A stretch of 64,000 nucleotides of DNA from Erythrobacter sanguineus (GTDB taxonomy: Bacteria; Pseudomonadota; Alphaproteobacteria; Sphingomonadales; Sphingomonadaceae): the NCBI RefSeq assembly GCF_900143235.1, contig NZ_FRDF01000008.1, positions 100,570 to 164,569 of the forward strand, given 5' to 3'. Positions 49,170 to 59,693 of the stretch are shown here, in pieces. Positions within the stretch are counted from its first letter, which is position 1. Each line of letters opens with the position of its first letter. The notes beneath the pieces were generated by a model. The model ran no database searches. It saw only the letters and a program-made list of their open reading frames with translations, and was not told the DNA's origin. A program made the translations under genes and the position numbers.

Positions 49170-50051
49170 ATGGCACAGACCATGCACGACACCGGCCCCA
49201 CTTCGCAGACCTTCATCTCGCAGCGCCTTCGCCTCAATTACGAGGATTGGGGCGGGCGCGGAAAGCCGCCGCTGGTGCTGGTGCATGGCGGGCGCGATCA
49301 TGCGCGGTCGTGGGACTGGACCGCCAAGGCGCTGCGCGAAGATTACCACGTCATCGCAATGGACCACCGCGGTCACGGGGATAGCGACTGGGTGTCGGAC
49401 GGCGTCTATTCCGCCGCCGACATGGTCTATGACCTCGCACAGCTCGTCCACCAGCTCGGCGTCGGGCCGGTGCGGATGGTGGCGCATTCGATGGGCGGCA
49501 ATGTGGCGCTGCGCTATGCGGGTGCCTTTCCGGACATGGTGACAAAGCTGGTGGCGATCGAGGGCCTCGGACCCTCGCCCGAATGGCGCGAGAAGCAGCG
49601 CGCCGTGCCTTACCCCGAACGTCTCGCCGAATGGATCGGGAAGAAGCGCAAGGCTGCGGGACGGACCCCGCGCAAATACGAGAGCATCGAGGCAGCCTTT
49701 GCGCGGATGATCGAGGAGAACGCCTACCTCACCGAGGAACAGGCGCGCCACCTCACCGTCAATGGGGTCAATCGCAACGAGGACGGCACCTATAGCTGGA
49801 AGTTCGACCCGCACCTCAACGTCTGGCCGGTGGAGGATATCGGTGATGAATTCGTCGAGGCGCTGTGGGGTGCAATCACTTGTCCGACACTGCTGCTCTA
49901 TGGCGCAGACAGCTGGGCCTCCAATCCGGCCAAGGACGGACGCATCGCCCATTTCAAGACGGCTGAGGTGATCGAGTTCGAGAAGGCGGGCCACTGGCTC
50001 CACCACGACCAGTTCGATCGCTTCATCGCCACCTTGCGCAATTTTTTCTGA
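49170..50051 (+). CDS. Alpha/beta hydrolase
   Basis: This 293-residue alpha/beta hydrolase has the oxyanion region LVLVHGGRDHARSWDWTAKA, the family glycine-rich stretch MDHRGHGDSDW, and the nucleophile elbow VAHSMGGNVALRYAG, with Ser as nucleophile. The Asp and His of the triad fit LLLYGADSWASNP and AGHWLHHDQFDRF. The ATG at 49170 (MAQTMHDTGP) is preferred over a TTG at 49146. A short gap separates it from the next gene, so the two may be one transcript. The substrate is unknown. Confidence 0.85.
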   Translation: MAQTMHDTGPTSQTFISQRLRLNYEDWGGRGKPPLVLVHGGRDHARSWDWTAKALREDYHVIAMDHRGHGDSDWVSDGVYSAADMVYDLAQLVHQLGVGPVRMVAHSMGGNVALRYAGAFPDMVTKLVAIEGLGPSPEWREKQRAVPYPERLAEWIGKKRKAAGRTPRKYESIEAAFARMIEENAYLTEEQARHLTVNGVNRNEDGTYSWKFDPHLNVWPVEDIGDEFVEALWGAITCPTLLLYGADSWASNPAKDGRIAHFKTAEVIEFEKAGHWLHHDQFDRFIATLRNFF

Positions 50052-50060
50052 GCGCGGACG

Positions 50061-50624
50061 ATGTCGGAATTCTTCGATAACCTGAACGAAGATCACATGG
50101 CGATGATTGCGGCCCAGCCGGTGTTCTTTGTCGCCACTGCAGCCGCCGAAGGGCGGATCAATCTCAGTCCCAAGGGCTATGACGCGGTGCGGGTGCTGGG
50201 GCCGGGCCGCATGGCGTGGCTGGATCTGGGCGGATCGGGGAACGAGACCCATGCCCATCTCGCGGCAGATGGCCGGATCACGCTGATGTTCTGCAATTTC
50301 CGCCAGCCCGCGCTGATTCTGAGGGTCTATGGCCGGGGCACACCAGTGCTGCCGCAGGATGCAGGGTGGCAGGAACTGGCTGCACATTTCACGCTGCTGC
50401 CCGGCACGCGCCAGATCTTCGATATCGCGGTCGAAAGCGTGCAGACCAGCTGCGGCTGGGGCGTGCCGCTGATGACGCTGGAGGCCGAGCGCGAAACGCT
50501 GGTGAAATACCACCGCCAGGCTGATCCCGAGACATGGCAGACCAAGACCTCGGCGCGCACCAGCAGTATTGATGGCCTGCCGACCCGGGCGAGCGATCGT
50601 TACATCTCCGGCGAGAGCGACTGA
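50061..50624 (+). CDS. Pyridoxamine 5'-phosphate oxidase family protein
   Basis: This 187-residue split-barrel flavin-binding protein resembles the family near PdxH but without its full C-terminal signature. It opens with MSEFFDNLNEDHMAMIAAQP and FVATAAAEGRINLSPKGYDA, typical of a subgroup common in Sphingomonadales, then LDLGGSGNETHAHLAADGRI. It probably binds FMN or a deazaflavin; the true substrate is unknown. It lies 9 bp after the hydrolase and may be co-transcribed with it. Confidence 0.8.
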   Translation: MSEFFDNLNEDHMAMIAAQPVFFVATAAAEGRINLSPKGYDAVRVLGPGRMAWLDLGGSGNETHAHLAADGRITLMFCNFRQPALILRVYGRGTPVLPQDAGWQELAAHFTLLPGTRQIFDIAVESVQTSCGWGVPLMTLEAERETLVKYHRQADPETWQTKTSARTSSIDGLPTRASDRYISGESD

Positions 50625-50668
50625 GCTGCGCTCAACGCGCCGACGCTGCCTAAATTCTAATCATTTGA

Positions 50669-51145
<477 letters not shown>

Positions 51146-51157
51146 AGGGGCCAAGCA

Positions 51158-52516
51158 ATGAAGCGTATTTTCCTCAATGCTGCGGCGCTGGCGATGGGAG
51201 CGGTTCTGCTTGCCGCACCCGGACTCGCCGCGCCGGTAGCTGTAGCTGCTGAAGTCGTGACCGAAGCAGTCGAAGCCGTTCCCAATCCCGGCAACAACGC
51301 CTGGATGATGACGGCGACCGTGCTGGTCATGCTGATGATCCTGCCCGGCCTCGCGTTGTTCTATGGCGGTCTGACCCGGTCGAAGAACATGCTGTCGACC
51401 ATGACGCAGATCGGCGCGACCGCCTGTCTCGCCATGCTGATATGGGTGATGTGGGGTTACAGCCTCGCGTTTGGCGATACCACTTATGAAGGCACGCTCG
51501 GACTGTTTGTCAGCGGGGGCAGCTACTTCCTGTCCGGCACTGATGCCAGCAGCACGGCCGCGACCTTCACTGATGAAGTCATCAGCAAATATGTCTTCAT
51601 CAGCTTCCAGATGACCTTTGCCGCGATCACCGCTGCGCTGATCCTTGGCGCAACGGCGGAACGGATGAAGTTCAGCGCGGTCATGGCCTTCGTGCCGATC
51701 TGGCTGACGATCGTCTATTTCCCGATCGCACACATGGTGTGGGCTGGAGGCGGTCTGCTGTTCGAGGACGGCGCGCTCGATTTCGCCGGCGGCACCGTGG
51801 TGCACATCAATGCCGGGATTTCCGGTCTGGTGCTGGCCTATCTGCTCGGCAAGCGTCGCGGCTATCCATCGGAGCCGATGCCCCCGCACAGCCTGGTGAT
51901 GACGATGATCGGCACCGGCTTGCTGTGGGTGGGCTGGTTCGGGTTCAACGCCGGTTCCGCGCTGGAAGCTGATGGTTCTGCCGGTCTCGCCATGATCAAC
52001 ACCTTCGTCGCCACGGCGGCCGGCGCCTTGACCTGGATGGTGATCGAGCGGGCTGCGGGCCACAAGGGTTCGGCGCTGGGTTTCTGCTCGGGCGTAATTG
52101 CCGGTCTGGTGGCTGTCACCCCGGCGGCGGGCAATAGCGGCCCGTTTGGCGCGATCCTGCTCGGCATTATCGCTTCAGCGGTCTGCTACGTCTTCGTGGC
52201 CAAGGTGAAGGCGAAGTTCGGCTATGACGACTCGCTCGACGCCTTCGGCATCCACGGCGTGGGCGGCATCGTCGGCGCGATTGGTACGGCGGTGGTCTAC
52301 CAGCCCTTCCTCGGCGGCCCCGGCGACGGTTCGACGCCGCTCGGCGAACAGCTGTGGATCCAGACCTTCAGCGTCCTCGTCACCATCGCCTGGGCCGGAA
52401 TCGGCACCCTGATTGCAGGCTTCATCGTCAAGACGATCATTGGCCTCAGGGTCGATGAAGAAGCCGAAGTCAACGGGCTCGACATCTCCGAACACGGGGA
52501 GCGCGCCTATAACTAG
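51158..52516 (+). CDS. amtB: Ammonium transporter
   Basis: AmtB carries ammonium across the inner membrane as a trimer and is blocked by unmodified GlnK/GlnB. The 452-residue protein has an N-terminal signal/hydrophobic region (AALAMGAVLLAAPGLAAPVA) and then about 11 helices. The twin pore histidines fit FPIAHMVWAGGGLLF and DAFGIHGVGGIVGAIG. The family signature is near LVLAYLLGKRRGYPSEPMPP. It follows glnB in the same sigma54-driven transcript. Confidence 0.94.
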   Translation: MKRIFLNAAALAMGAVLLAAPGLAAPVAVAAEVVTEAVEAVPNPGNNAWMMTATVLVMLMILPGLALFYGGLTRSKNMLSTMTQIGATACLAMLIWVMWGYSLAFGDTTYEGTLGLFVSGGSYFLSGTDASSTAATFTDEVISKYVFISFQMTFAAITAALILGATAERMKFSAVMAFVPIWLTIVYFPIAHMVWAGGGLLFEDGALDFAGGTVVHINAGISGLVLAYLLGKRRGYPSEPMPPHSLVMTMIGTGLLWVGWFGFNAGSALEADGSAGLAMINTFVATAAGALTWMVIERAAGHKGSALGFCSGVIAGLVAVTPAAGNSGPFGAILLGIIASAVCYVFVAKVKAKFGYDDSLDAFGIHGVGGIVGAIGTAVVYQPFLGGPGDGSTPLGEQLWIQTFSVLVTIAWAGIGTLIAGFIVKTIIGLRVDEEAEVNGLDISEHGERAYN

Positions 52517-52590
52517 ACACGGGAGCATCGCGCAATCAGTGGGCAACGGTTTTCGCCCTTCGCGATGCGACCAGCAAGAATTCCCAGTTT

Positions 52591-52629
52591 GGCGGGGGGA
52601 GGCCTCTCTCCCTCTCTTCTCCCCCCGCC
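52591..52629 (+). terminator. Long GC-rich hairpin after amtB
   Basis: ggcggggggag and ctccccccgcc form an 11-bp perfect stem 75 bp past the amtB stop, around a pyrimidine-rich loop. No T run follows directly. It may protect the 3' end or add to the terminator at 52667. Confidence 0.55.
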
Positions 52630-52666
52630 TCACCTTGTTCCTCCTGCGAACGAACAAACTGAACAT

Positions 52667-52700
52667 GGCCGGAGTGGTGAAAACCCTCCGGCCTTTTTTT
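52667..52700 (+). terminator. Rho-independent terminator of glnB-amtB
   Basis: An 8-bp stem ggccggag/ctccggcc with an 11-base loop is followed by seven T residues (52694-52700). This is the clearest intrinsic terminator in the window, about 150 bp past amtB. Confidence 0.85.
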
Positions 52701-52747
52701 GTTGCGATCCCGTCTCCGCGGGGTTCTCCTCGGCGTTTACTTGTTTG

Positions 52748-52850
52748 GCCTCAAGCACCGGCGCGCGCATCCGCGCGCTTGGCTTTCCTCCAGGGGCCCG
52801 GCCCTTCGGGCCACCCTTTCGGGCGCGCGGTCGCGCTTGCGGCCCTATGG
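52748..52850. repeat. GC-rich intergenic repeat, family 2, copy C
   Basis: Blocks cctcaagcaccgg, gcatccg, cttggctttc and gcccttcgggcc occur in the same order as in copy D at 5026-5135. It lies beyond the amtB terminator and before the convergent GMC oxidoreductase gene. It is noncoding. Confidence 0.55.
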
Positions 52851-52880
52851 GCAGTTTGGGCTATTCAGTGAGGTTAGGAA

Positions 52881-54470
52881 TTATCCCCGCTCGGCTGCCA
52901 TCACGAAATCCGCGCACCGCTCGCCGATCATGATGCTGGGGGCATTGGTGTTGCCGCTGACAATCTTGGGCATCACGCTGGCATCGGCGACCCACAGGCC
53001 TTCCAGCCCCCGCAGGCGCAGCGACGGATCGACCACCGCTTCGGCATCGCTCCCCATGCGGCAGGTACCGACCGGGTGATAGACCGTGTCGGCGCGAGTG
53101 CGGATCAAAGCATCCAGCGCGGCATCATCATCAAGATCGACGGCATGGCGATCCCTGGGGCCGAAGGCCTGCAGCGCGGGGGCATCGGCAATCCGGTGCG
53201 ACAGCCGCACACCGCCGCGCAGCACCGCGATGTCGCGCTCATCATCGAGGAAATTGGGATCGATCACCGGCGCCGAGGCCGCATCGGCCGAGCCGAGCCG
53301 CACTGTCCCGCGGCTTTCCGGACGCAGCACGCAGGCATGGAGCGAGAACCCATGCGCCTTGACCTTCTCGCGCCCGTGATCCTCCAGCACGGCGGGCACG
53401 AAATGCCACTGCACGTCAGGTGCCGGGCTATCGGGCATTACCGTCCAGAATCCCCCCGCCTCTGCATAGGGCGTGGTCATTACCCCGCTGCGCTTGCGCC
53501 GATGTTCGATCATCGCGGCAACCATCCGCAAGCTCCCCTTCAGAGTGCTGCCGATCGGCACGTCGCTGGTCGTCTCCCAGCCGGAGACATAGTCGATATG
53601 ATCCTGCAGGTTGCCGCCAACTGCGGGCCTGTCGAGGACGACATTGATCCCGTGCGCTTTCAGGTGATCGGCCGGACCGATGCCGGAAAGCATCAGGATC
53701 TGCGGGGAATTGAATGCGCCGGCGGAAAGCACCACCCCGCGCCGGGCGATCAGGGTTTCAGTCTTGCCGCCGCGCCGCATCTGGACGCCGGTGACACGCC
53801 CGGATTCGATGATCAGCTTCTCGACGAGGCATTCGGTGCGCACCGTGAAATTGCCCTGCTCGCGGATCGGCTCGACATAGGCGCGCGCCGCCGACCAACG
53901 CTCGCCTTTGCGCTGGGTGACCTGATAGAGCCCGAAACCCTCCTGCTGCGCGCCGTTGAAATCGGCGTTGGTGCGCAATTGCAGTTCTGCCGCTGCCTCG
54001 ACAAACGCATGGCTGGCAGGATTCGCCGCGGTCTGATCGGATACGAATAACGGGCCACCCGCGCCGTGCCACTCATCGCCGCCGCGTTCGTTCGCCTCGG
54101 CGCGCTTGAAGTAGGGCAGCACATCGTCATAGGCCCAGCCGGCACAACCCGATGCAGCCCAGTTGTCGTAATCCCAGCGGTTACCGCGGATATAGACCAT
54201 TGCGTTGATTGCCGAGGAGCCGCCCAGCCCGCGCCCGCGCGGCTGATATCCGGTGCGCCCGTTCAAGCCTTTCTGCGGCACTGTGTCGTACCGGTAGTTC
54301 GACTTTTCCGGGATGAAGGGCATGAAGCCCGGGGTCTTGATCCAGACATTGTCGTTGCGCCCGCCCGCTTCGAGCAGGCAGACCCGGCGGGTGCCATCAA
54401 CCGCAAGGCGACCGGCAACTGCGCTGCCGGCACTGCCACCGCCGATGACGATGTAGTCGAAGCTTTCCAT
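52881..54470 (-). CDS. GMC family oxidoreductase (choline/alcohol dehydrogenase-like)
   Basis: An FAD-dependent alcohol dehydrogenase-type flavoprotein of 529 residues. The N-terminal dinucleotide motif is [17 protein letters not shown]. The GMC signature 1 lies in [20 protein letters not shown]. Signature 2 is [17 protein letters not shown]. The C-terminal catalytic His and Asn/His fit [13 protein letters not shown] and [14 protein letters not shown]. The ATG complementary to 54468-54470 ([11 protein letters not shown]) is chosen; the upstream frame to 54557 lacks the family sequence. It may act in degradation of alcohols or terpenoids. No substrate is deducible. Confidence 0.88.
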   Translation of the reverse strand: MESFDYIVIGGGSAGSAVAGRLAVDGTRRVCLLEAGGRNDNVWIKTPGFMPFIPEKSNYRYDTVPQKGLNGRTGYQPRGRGLGGSSAINAMVYIRGNRWDYDNWAASGCAGWAYDDVLPYFKRAEANERGGDEWHGAGGPLFVSDQTAANPASHAFVEAAAELQLRTNADFNGAQQEGFGLYQVTQRKGERWSAARAYVEPIREQGNFTVRTECLVEKLIIESGRVTGVQMRRGGKTETLIARRGVVLSAGAFNSPQILMLSGIGPADHLKAHGINVVLDRPAVGGNLQDHIDYVSGWETTSDVPIGSTLKGSLRMVAAMIEHRRKRSGVMTTPYAEAGGFWTVMPDSPAPDVQWHFVPAVLEDHGREKVKAHGFSLHACVLRPESRGTVRLGSADAASAPVIDPNFLDDERDIAVLRGGVRLSHRIADAPALQAFGPRDRHAVDLDDDAALDALIRTRADTVYHPVGTCRMGSDAEAVVDPSLRLRGLEGLWVADASVMPKIVSGNTNAPSIMIGERCADFVMAAERG

Positions 54471-54492
54471 GTTCTCTCCCTTTGGGGGGAGA

Positions 54493-55467
54493 CTAGGCAG
54501 CTTCGTGGCCTGCTGCAATCCGGTTTCGATCCGCCACTGACATGCCGCTGGTCGCATCCTGTGCGCCGGTGCGCGCCTGCCACCTTGCGCGGATCATGTC
54601 CGAAGTTTCGCGGCTACCATCGTGGCTCCAGCCGGGTTCGCGCAAAAGGTAGGACAGCTTGTGTCGCCACGGCGCGCGCCAGATATCGGCGATCATCCCG
54701 ATCCATTCATGGAACACCGCCCATAACAGGTTGAAACTGCCGAGCTGCTTGATGATGCCGTAACGAATCGCCTCATCGTCGCGCTCGGCCTCGAAAGTGC
54801 CGAACATCCGGTCCCAGATGATGAACACGCCCGCATAGTTGCGGTCCAGATAGCGCGGATTGGTGGCGTGATGGACGCGGTGATGGCTGGGCGTGTTCAT
54901 CACCGCCTCGAACCAGCGCGGCATGCGCTTGATCGCTTCGGTATGGATCCAGAACTGGTAAATGAGGTTAAAACCGCCACAGATCGCAATCATCGCCGGA
55001 TGGAAGCCCAGCAGCACCAGCGGGACGGCGAACAGAAACCCGAAGGTGAACATGCCGGTCCACGTCTGCCGAAGGGCAGTCGAGAGATTGTAATGCTGGC
55101 TCGAATGGTGGTTCACGTGGGCCGCCCACATCCAGCGGATGCGATGCCCGGCGCGGTGGACCCAATAATATTTGAGGTCGTCGAGCACGAAGCAGACCGG
55201 CCACGCCCACCACACGGCCCACCATGCGCTGTTGCCATCCGGGCCGAAATCGAAAAGGCGGTATTCGTAGGCGGCAAGGAACGCCGCAACCGCGAACCCG
55301 CCGAGCAACGCGCCCGCGACAGTTGAACCGAGCCCGAAGGCGAGGCTGACGAGGGTGTCTTGCGGTTCGTAAGCTTCGGGTGCGCGCAGCCTGGCCCAGA
55401 CCATTTCGGCCAGCACTGCCACGACAAACAGCGGCACGGCATATTCGGTGGGCGAGAAATCAGGCAT
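54493..55467 (-). CDS. Sterol desaturase / fatty acid hydroxylase family membrane protein
   Basis: A 324-residue di-iron membrane enzyme with four or more hydrophobic helices and the histidine clusters of the superfamily: [20 protein letters not shown] and [13 protein letters not shown], with the first His of a box around WVHR. Members hydroxylate or desaturate sterols, carotenoids or alkylglycerols, using oxygen. Some Sphingomonad members are carotenoid 2,2'-hydroxylase-like, so a carotenoid or lipid role is possible here. It lies 22 bp from the GMC gene and overlaps the next minus-strand gene by 8 bp, suggesting one transcript. Confidence 0.82.
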   Translation of the reverse strand: MPDFSPTEYAVPLFVVAVLAEMVWARLRAPEAYEPQDTLVSLAFGLGSTVAGALLGGFAVAAFLAAYEYRLFDFGPDGNSAWWAVWWAWPVCFVLDDLKYYWVHRAGHRIRWMWAAHVNHHSSQHYNLSTALRQTWTGMFTFGFLFAVPLVLLGFHPAMIAICGGFNLIYQFWIHTEAIKRMPRWFEAVMNTPSHHRVHHATNPRYLDRNYAGVFIIWDRMFGTFEAERDDEAIRYGIIKQLGSFNLLWAVFHEWIGMIADIWRAPWRHKLSYLLREPGWSHDGSRETSDMIRARWQARTGAQDATSGMSVADRNRIAAGHEAA

Positions 55468-55888
55468 GGTGGGGCTCGTCTAGCCGATTGATTGCCTCGG
55501 CCCAAGCCTCGGCAGCAGGAAGGTCGAGCGACACCGTACCGAATCGCGCTTCGCCACAATCGACCACGAGCGCTTCCGGGCCAAGGTTGGTCAATAACCG
55601 CGCTTGCGCAGCGGGGCCAAGAATGCGCCCGGCAAAACGATTGCCATGGCGCTTGATCAGCATGATGCGCCCTTCGGCATCGCGTGCAATGGCAGCCTGG
55701 CCCTCGCGATCGAGGTCTATCGCGACTGGCGCGAAACCGTCAGCCACCTCTGCGGCAACGCGATGCACATCCGCGTCAGTCGCAAGTCGGGGCGTCCCGC
55801 CCAGTCCGAGCCATCGCGCCAGCCCGGCAAGCGCAAGAATCGCTATCAGCGAGCCGCCGAATTGCAGCAGCAGCGGATTGAGCGCCAT
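55460..55888 (-). CDS. Hypothetical membrane-anchored protein
   Basis: No family was recognised. The 142-residue protein has one N-terminal hydrophobic segment (LLQFGGSLIAILALAGLARW), then a soluble part with DLDREGQAAIARDAEGRIML and VSLDLPAAEAWAEAINRLDE. It looks like a small membrane-tethered domain. It overlaps the sterol-desaturase-like gene by 8 bp and follows the TIGR01244-type gene by 9 bp, so all three may be one operon on the minus strand. Confidence 0.65.
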   Translation of the reverse strand: MALNPLLLQFGGSLIAILALAGLARWLGLGGTPRLATDADVHRVAAEVADGFAPVAIDLDREGQAAIARDAEGRIMLIKRHGNRFAGRILGPAAQARLLTNLGPEALVVDCGEARFGTVSLDLPAAEAWAEAINRLDEPHHA

Positions 55889-55897
55889 TGGTGCGCT

Positions 55898-56329
55898 CTA
55901 TCGACTGGCAAGCATGTCGATCATCGGCCGGATCGGGCTGATGTCATAGCCGGCCTGCATCGCCGTGCGGGCGATCTCGTCAGGATCACCGCCCTGCTTG
56001 GCCTCGGCCAGCGCCCACAGGAAGGTCGAACGGGTGCCCGATCGGCAATAGGCGAGAATCGGGCCTTCAGCCTGTTCCAGCGCGGCGATCATGGCATCCA
56101 CCTGCGGTTCGCTGAAGCCCGCATGGCCAATCGGGATTTCAACATAATTGAGCCCGGCCGCCGCCGCAGCTGCGCCGATCTCGTCACCCTGCGGTGCGCC
56201 CGGGTCTTCGCCGTCAGGCCGATTATTCACGATCACCGCAACGCCCGAGGCCGCCGCAGCCGCGACATCCTCCAGCGCAAGTTGCGGGCTTACCGATATA
56301 TTTTCGGTGAGTTTGCGGAATCCGCTCAT
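55898..56329 (-). CDS. TIGR01244 family sulfur transferase / phosphatase-like protein
   Basis: A 143-residue protein of the Blh-type family (beta-lactamase hydrolase-like phosphatase domain), with a dual-specificity phosphatase-like fold. It has the P-loop CRSGTRSTFLWALAEA with the catalytic Cys. The N-terminus MSGFRKLTENISVSPQLALE is characteristic. Related domains occur fused to sulfide-processing hydrolases. Its role is not established; sulfur or phosphate chemistry is possible. It is the first gene of a probable three-gene minus-strand transcript. Confidence 0.8.
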   Translation of the reverse strand: MSGFRKLTENISVSPQLALEDVAAAAASGVAVIVNNRPDGEDPGAPQGDEIGAAAAAAGLNYVEIPIGHAGFSEPQVDAMIAALEQAEGPILAYCRSGTRSTFLWALAEAKQGGDPDEIARTAMQAGYDISPIRPMIDMLASR

Positions 56330-56427
56330 GTCCAGTTCCTGCTTTGCGGGGTCTAGTCTACCGCGGTTTCATGCCCAAGAGTGACGGAACGCACAAGCAT
56401 TCCCGGCCCGCTAAATTGCCCAGGCTT

Positions 56428-56456
56428 TTGCGATTGCCGATGCATCCCTGTAAAAT
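56428..56456 (+). promoter_or_regulatory. Sigma70-type promoter for the cold-shock gene
   Basis: ttgcga (56428-56433) and taaaat (56451-56456) are separated by 17 bp, a near-consensus housekeeping promoter. It would give a leader of roughly 145 nt before the ATG at 56607, in line with the long leaders of cold-shock mRNAs. Confidence 0.6.
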
Positions 56457-56606
56457 CGTTCGCAAAGCAACTCGTTGTGCGCTATGGGTAGGACGGAAAG
56501 TGCGCTCCAGTTCATTAAGCTCGGAGCGTCTGTGTCCGGTGCGGCTCACTGTCCACGCCACCGGCACACTGGAGGACGGGCAGTGTGGCAAGGTACGTTC
56601 TGATTT

Positions 56607-57353
56607 ATGGGTTACGATAGGGGACGCCGGCGCGGCCGCGACAAGCGCGACGGTTTCGGCGAAGATGGTTTCGATCCGTTCGGCGGCGGGAATGACGGTT
56701 TTTCGCCTCCGCGTGAATTCGGCGGCGGCGATCGTTTCGGCGGCGGCGGTGATCGCTTTGGCGGCGGCGGCGGTGCGCCGCGCGGCGCTCCCGGTGGCGG
56801 CGGCCCGCGTGGCCCAGGCGGCCCTGGTGGCGGTGCCGGCGGCGGCGGTTTCACCCGGATGCCCGCGCAGGTGGTCGGTACCGGCAAAGGAATCGTCAAG
56901 TTCTTCAACAGCCAGAAGGGCTTTGGCTTTGTCCAGCAGGAAGGCGGGGGCGAGGACGTTTTCGTGCACATCAGCGCGGTCGAACGTGCTGGCCTGGAAG
57001 GTCTGGCCGAAGGACAGGAGCTGCAGTTCAATCTGGTCGATCGCGGCGGCAAGGTGTCGGCGCAGGATCTCCAGATCGTCGGCGATGTGATCGCAGCGCC
57101 GGAAAAACCGGCAGCGCCGCAGCGCGAGCTGACCGGTGAGCGAACCAAGGGAACGGTCAAGTTCTTCAATGCGATGAAGGGCTTCGGCTTCCTCGTTCGC
57201 GATGATGGCCAGCCCGATGCCTTCGTCCACATCAGTGCGGTAGAACGGTCAGGCCTTTCTGCCATCAACGAAGGCGAACGTTACGAATTCGATCTCGAAG
57301 TCGACCGGCGGGGCAAGCATTCCGCGGTTAACCTCATTCCGGTCGAGGACTGA
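56607..57353 (+). CDS. Cold-shock protein with two cold-shock domains
   Basis: This 248-residue protein has a Gly/Phe/Arg-rich low-complexity N-terminal region (about residues 1-90, RGGG and FGGGG patterns), then two cold-shock domains. The first has KGIVKFFNSQKGFGFVQQEG and EDVFVHISAVERAGL; the second KGTVKFFNAMKGFGFLVRDD and DAFVHISAVERSGL. Both keep the RNP1 (KGFGF) and RNP2 (VFVHIS/AFVHIS) RNA-binding motifs. Alphaproteobacterial double-domain CspA relatives bind single-stranded nucleic acid and aid RNA chaperoning. The low-complexity head resembles RGG-type disordered regions. The long leader supports post-transcriptional control. Confidence 0.88.
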   Translation: MGYDRGRRRGRDKRDGFGEDGFDPFGGGNDGFSPPREFGGGDRFGGGGDRFGGGGGAPRGAPGGGGPRGPGGPGGGAGGGGFTRMPAQVVGTGKGIVKFFNSQKGFGFVQQEGGGEDVFVHISAVERAGLEGLAEGQELQFNLVDRGGKVSAQDLQIVGDVIAAPEKPAAPQRELTGERTKGTVKFFNAMKGFGFLVRDDGQPDAFVHISAVERSGLSAINEGERYEFDLEVDRRGKHSAVNLIPVED

Positions 57354-57480
57354 CAAAGTCTTCCGGTTGCCCCGGTTTGACGCCGGAAGCAGGTAAGATT
57401 ATCGGATTGCAGATGGCGGCTCTGGTTCGGGGCCGCCATTTGCTTTTGGCTCTACCCGCTCACCATTCAGGAAATTGCCG

Positions 57481-58680
57481 ATGTCGATCACCCCGCTCAT
57501 GCCCGTCTATCCGCGTTGCGGCGTGCGGCCAGTGCGCGGCGAGCACTGTCATCTGATCGACGAAGACGGCACACGTTATCTTGATTTCGCCAGCGGAATC
57601 GCGGTCAACCTGCTCGGCCATTCGCACGAAGGCCTGATCGGGGCAATCCAGCGGCAGGCCGGGACGCTGATGCATGTTTCCAACCTCTACGGCAGCCCGC
57701 AGGGCGAAAAGCTGGCGCAGATGCTCGTCGATCATACCTTTGGGGATACGGTATTCTTCACCAATTCCGGGGCCGAGGCGGTCGAGACGGCGATCAAGTG
57801 TGCACGCGCCTACCACCAGAATGCGGGTGATGCGGGCGATGCCAGCCGGTTTGAGCTGATAACCTTCCACAACGCCTTCCACGGCCGCACGATGGCAACC
57901 ATCAGCGCGTCCAACCAGACCAAGATGCATCATGGCTTCTCGCCGCTGCTCGACGGGTTCAAATACGCGCCGTTCGACGATCTTGAGGCCGCCAGAGCAT
58001 TGATTGGCCCGCACACGGCGGGCTTTCTGGTGGAACCGATTCAGGGCGAAGGCGGCATTCGTCCGGCCTCGCAGGAATTCATGTCCGGATTGCGCGCGCT
58101 GGCTGATGAGCACGACCTGATGCTGGCGCTTGATGAGGTGCAATGCGGGGTGGCGCGCACCGGCACGCTCTATGCGTATGAGCAATACGGGATCGAGCCT
58201 GATATTCTTGCGACCGCCAAGGGCATCGGTGGCGGTTTTCCGCTGGGTGCCTGCATCGCCACGGAAAAGGCCGCGCGCGGCATGACCTTCGGCACCCACG
58301 GATCGACCTATGGCGGCAACCCTCTGGCGATGGCGGCGGGAACGGCCGTGATGGAAGCGGTCGCGAACGACGAATTCCTCAGCCAGGTGCGCGAGAAGGG
58401 GGAGCGCCTGCGCAAGGGTTTCGAACAGTTCATCGGCAACTATCCCGAACTGTTCGAACTGGTGCGCGGTATGGGATTGATGCTCGGCCTCAAGATGAAG
58501 GTCGAAAGCCGCCCGTTCTTCGTCCACCTGCGCGATAATCATCAGCTTCTGACCGTGGCAGCGGGCGACAACACCATCCGGATTATCCCGCCACTGGTGA
58601 TCGGCGACGCCGAGATTGACGAGTTCTTCGACAAGCTCTCAGCCGGCGCAGCGAGCTTCAAGGTGACCGAACCCGCATGA
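57481..58680 (+). CDS. argD: Acetylornithine aminotransferase
   Basis: PLP-dependent class III aminotransferase making N-acetylornithine in arginine synthesis. The 399-residue length is normal. It has [20 protein letters not shown] near the start, [20 protein letters not shown], the PLP-Lys region [17 protein letters not shown], and the substrate-site [18 protein letters not shown]. The ATG at 57481 is preferred over a TTG at 57475. argF follows with a 4-bp overlap, and hslO after that, a conserved order in Alphaproteobacteria. Confidence 0.94.
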   Translation: MSITPLMPVYPRCGVRPVRGEHCHLIDEDGTRYLDFASGIAVNLLGHSHEGLIGAIQRQAGTLMHVSNLYGSPQGEKLAQMLVDHTFGDTVFFTNSGAEAVETAIKCARAYHQNAGDAGDASRFELITFHNAFHGRTMATISASNQTKMHHGFSPLLDGFKYAPFDDLEAARALIGPHTAGFLVEPIQGEGGIRPASQEFMSGLRALADEHDLMLALDEVQCGVARTGTLYAYEQYGIEPDILATAKGIGGGFPLGACIATEKAARGMTFGTHGSTYGGNPLAMAAGTAVMEAVANDEFLSQVREKGERLRKGFEQFIGNYPELFELVRGMGLMLGLKMKVESRPFFVHLRDNHQLLTVAAGDNTIRIIPPLVIGDAEIDEFFDKLSAGAASFKVTEPA

Positions 58681-59627
58681 CCGGCGCAACCACGCCGATT
58701 CGCCATTTCCTCGATCTCGGGGATGCCGGGGCCGACGATATCGCAGCGATGATCAATGATGCGATCGACCGCAAGGCCGCGCGCACCGGGCTTCCCAGGG
58801 GCGCGGCGGATGCAGATGCCCCGCTCGCGGGCCGCGTGCTGGCACTGGTGTTCGAGAAGAATTCGACCCGCACCCGCGTCAGCTTCGACATCGCCATGCG
58901 ACAGCTTGGGGGCAGCGTGCTGATCCTCGATTCAGGCTCGAGCCAGCTGGGACGCGGAGAGAGTATCGCGGATACTGCGCGCGTGCTGAGCCGGATGGTG
59001 GATGGCATCATGCTCCGGACCGACGATCACGCCAAGATCGAGGAAATGGCGCACCACGCCACGGTGCCGGTGATCAACGGGCTGACCGACAGGTCGCACC
59101 CATGCCAGATCGTCGCTGACCTGCTGACCATGATCGAACATGGAAAGGCCCTGCCGGGACTGGAGATCGCCTGGTTCGGGGATGGCAACAATGTGCTGCA
59201 TTCGATTCTGGAGGCGGCAGGGCTGTTCAAGTTCAACGTCCGGATCGCCACGCCAGCCGGTTATGAGCCTGATCCATCTTTCGTCGCGCTCGCCCGGAAC
59301 GGGGGAGCGCAGGTCACGCTGACGCAGGACGCCAGTGCTGCTGCGCGCGGCGCCGATGTAATCGTTACCGACACGTGGATTTCGATGGGGCAGGCGGATG
59401 GAGCGGCGAAGCGGGCGGCAATGGCGCCGTATCAGGTTAATGCCGCTCTGATGGCCGAGGCCAAGGCCGACGCGATTTTCCTCCATTGCCTTCCCGCCCA
59501 TGTTGGCGAGGAAGTCAGCGAGAACGTTTTCGAAGGCCCGCAATCGGTGGTTTTCGACGAGGCGGAGAACCGCATCCACGCCCAGAAATCAGTGCTGTTG
59601 TGGAGCTTGGGCCTGCTGGGATCCTGA
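58677..59627 (+). CDS. argF: Ornithine carbamoyltransferase
   Basis: Makes citrulline from ornithine and carbamoyl phosphate. The 316-residue protein has the carbamoyl-phosphate loop [20 protein letters not shown], the motif [12 protein letters not shown], and the ornithine-site [13 protein letters not shown] stretch [20 protein letters not shown]. It overlaps argD by 4 bp (ATGA), so translation is coupled. Confidence 0.95.
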   Translation: MTGATTPIRHFLDLGDAGADDIAAMINDAIDRKAARTGLPRGAADADAPLAGRVLALVFEKNSTRTRVSFDIAMRQLGGSVLILDSGSSQLGRGESIADTARVLSRMVDGIMLRTDDHAKIEEMAHHATVPVINGLTDRSHPCQIVADLLTMIEHGKALPGLEIAWFGDGNNVLHSILEAAGLFKFNVRIATPAGYEPDPSFVALARNGGAQVTLTQDASAAARGADVIVTDTWISMGQADGAAKRAAMAPYQVNAALMAEAKADAIFLHCLPAHVGEEVSENVFEGPQSVVFDEAENRIHAQKSVLLWSLGLLGS

Positions 59628-59693
59628 GCCGGTCAACCGCCTGCTTGCGGCTGGGCCTTCCGCCCGACATGAACAGTCCCCATATGGCCGCGC

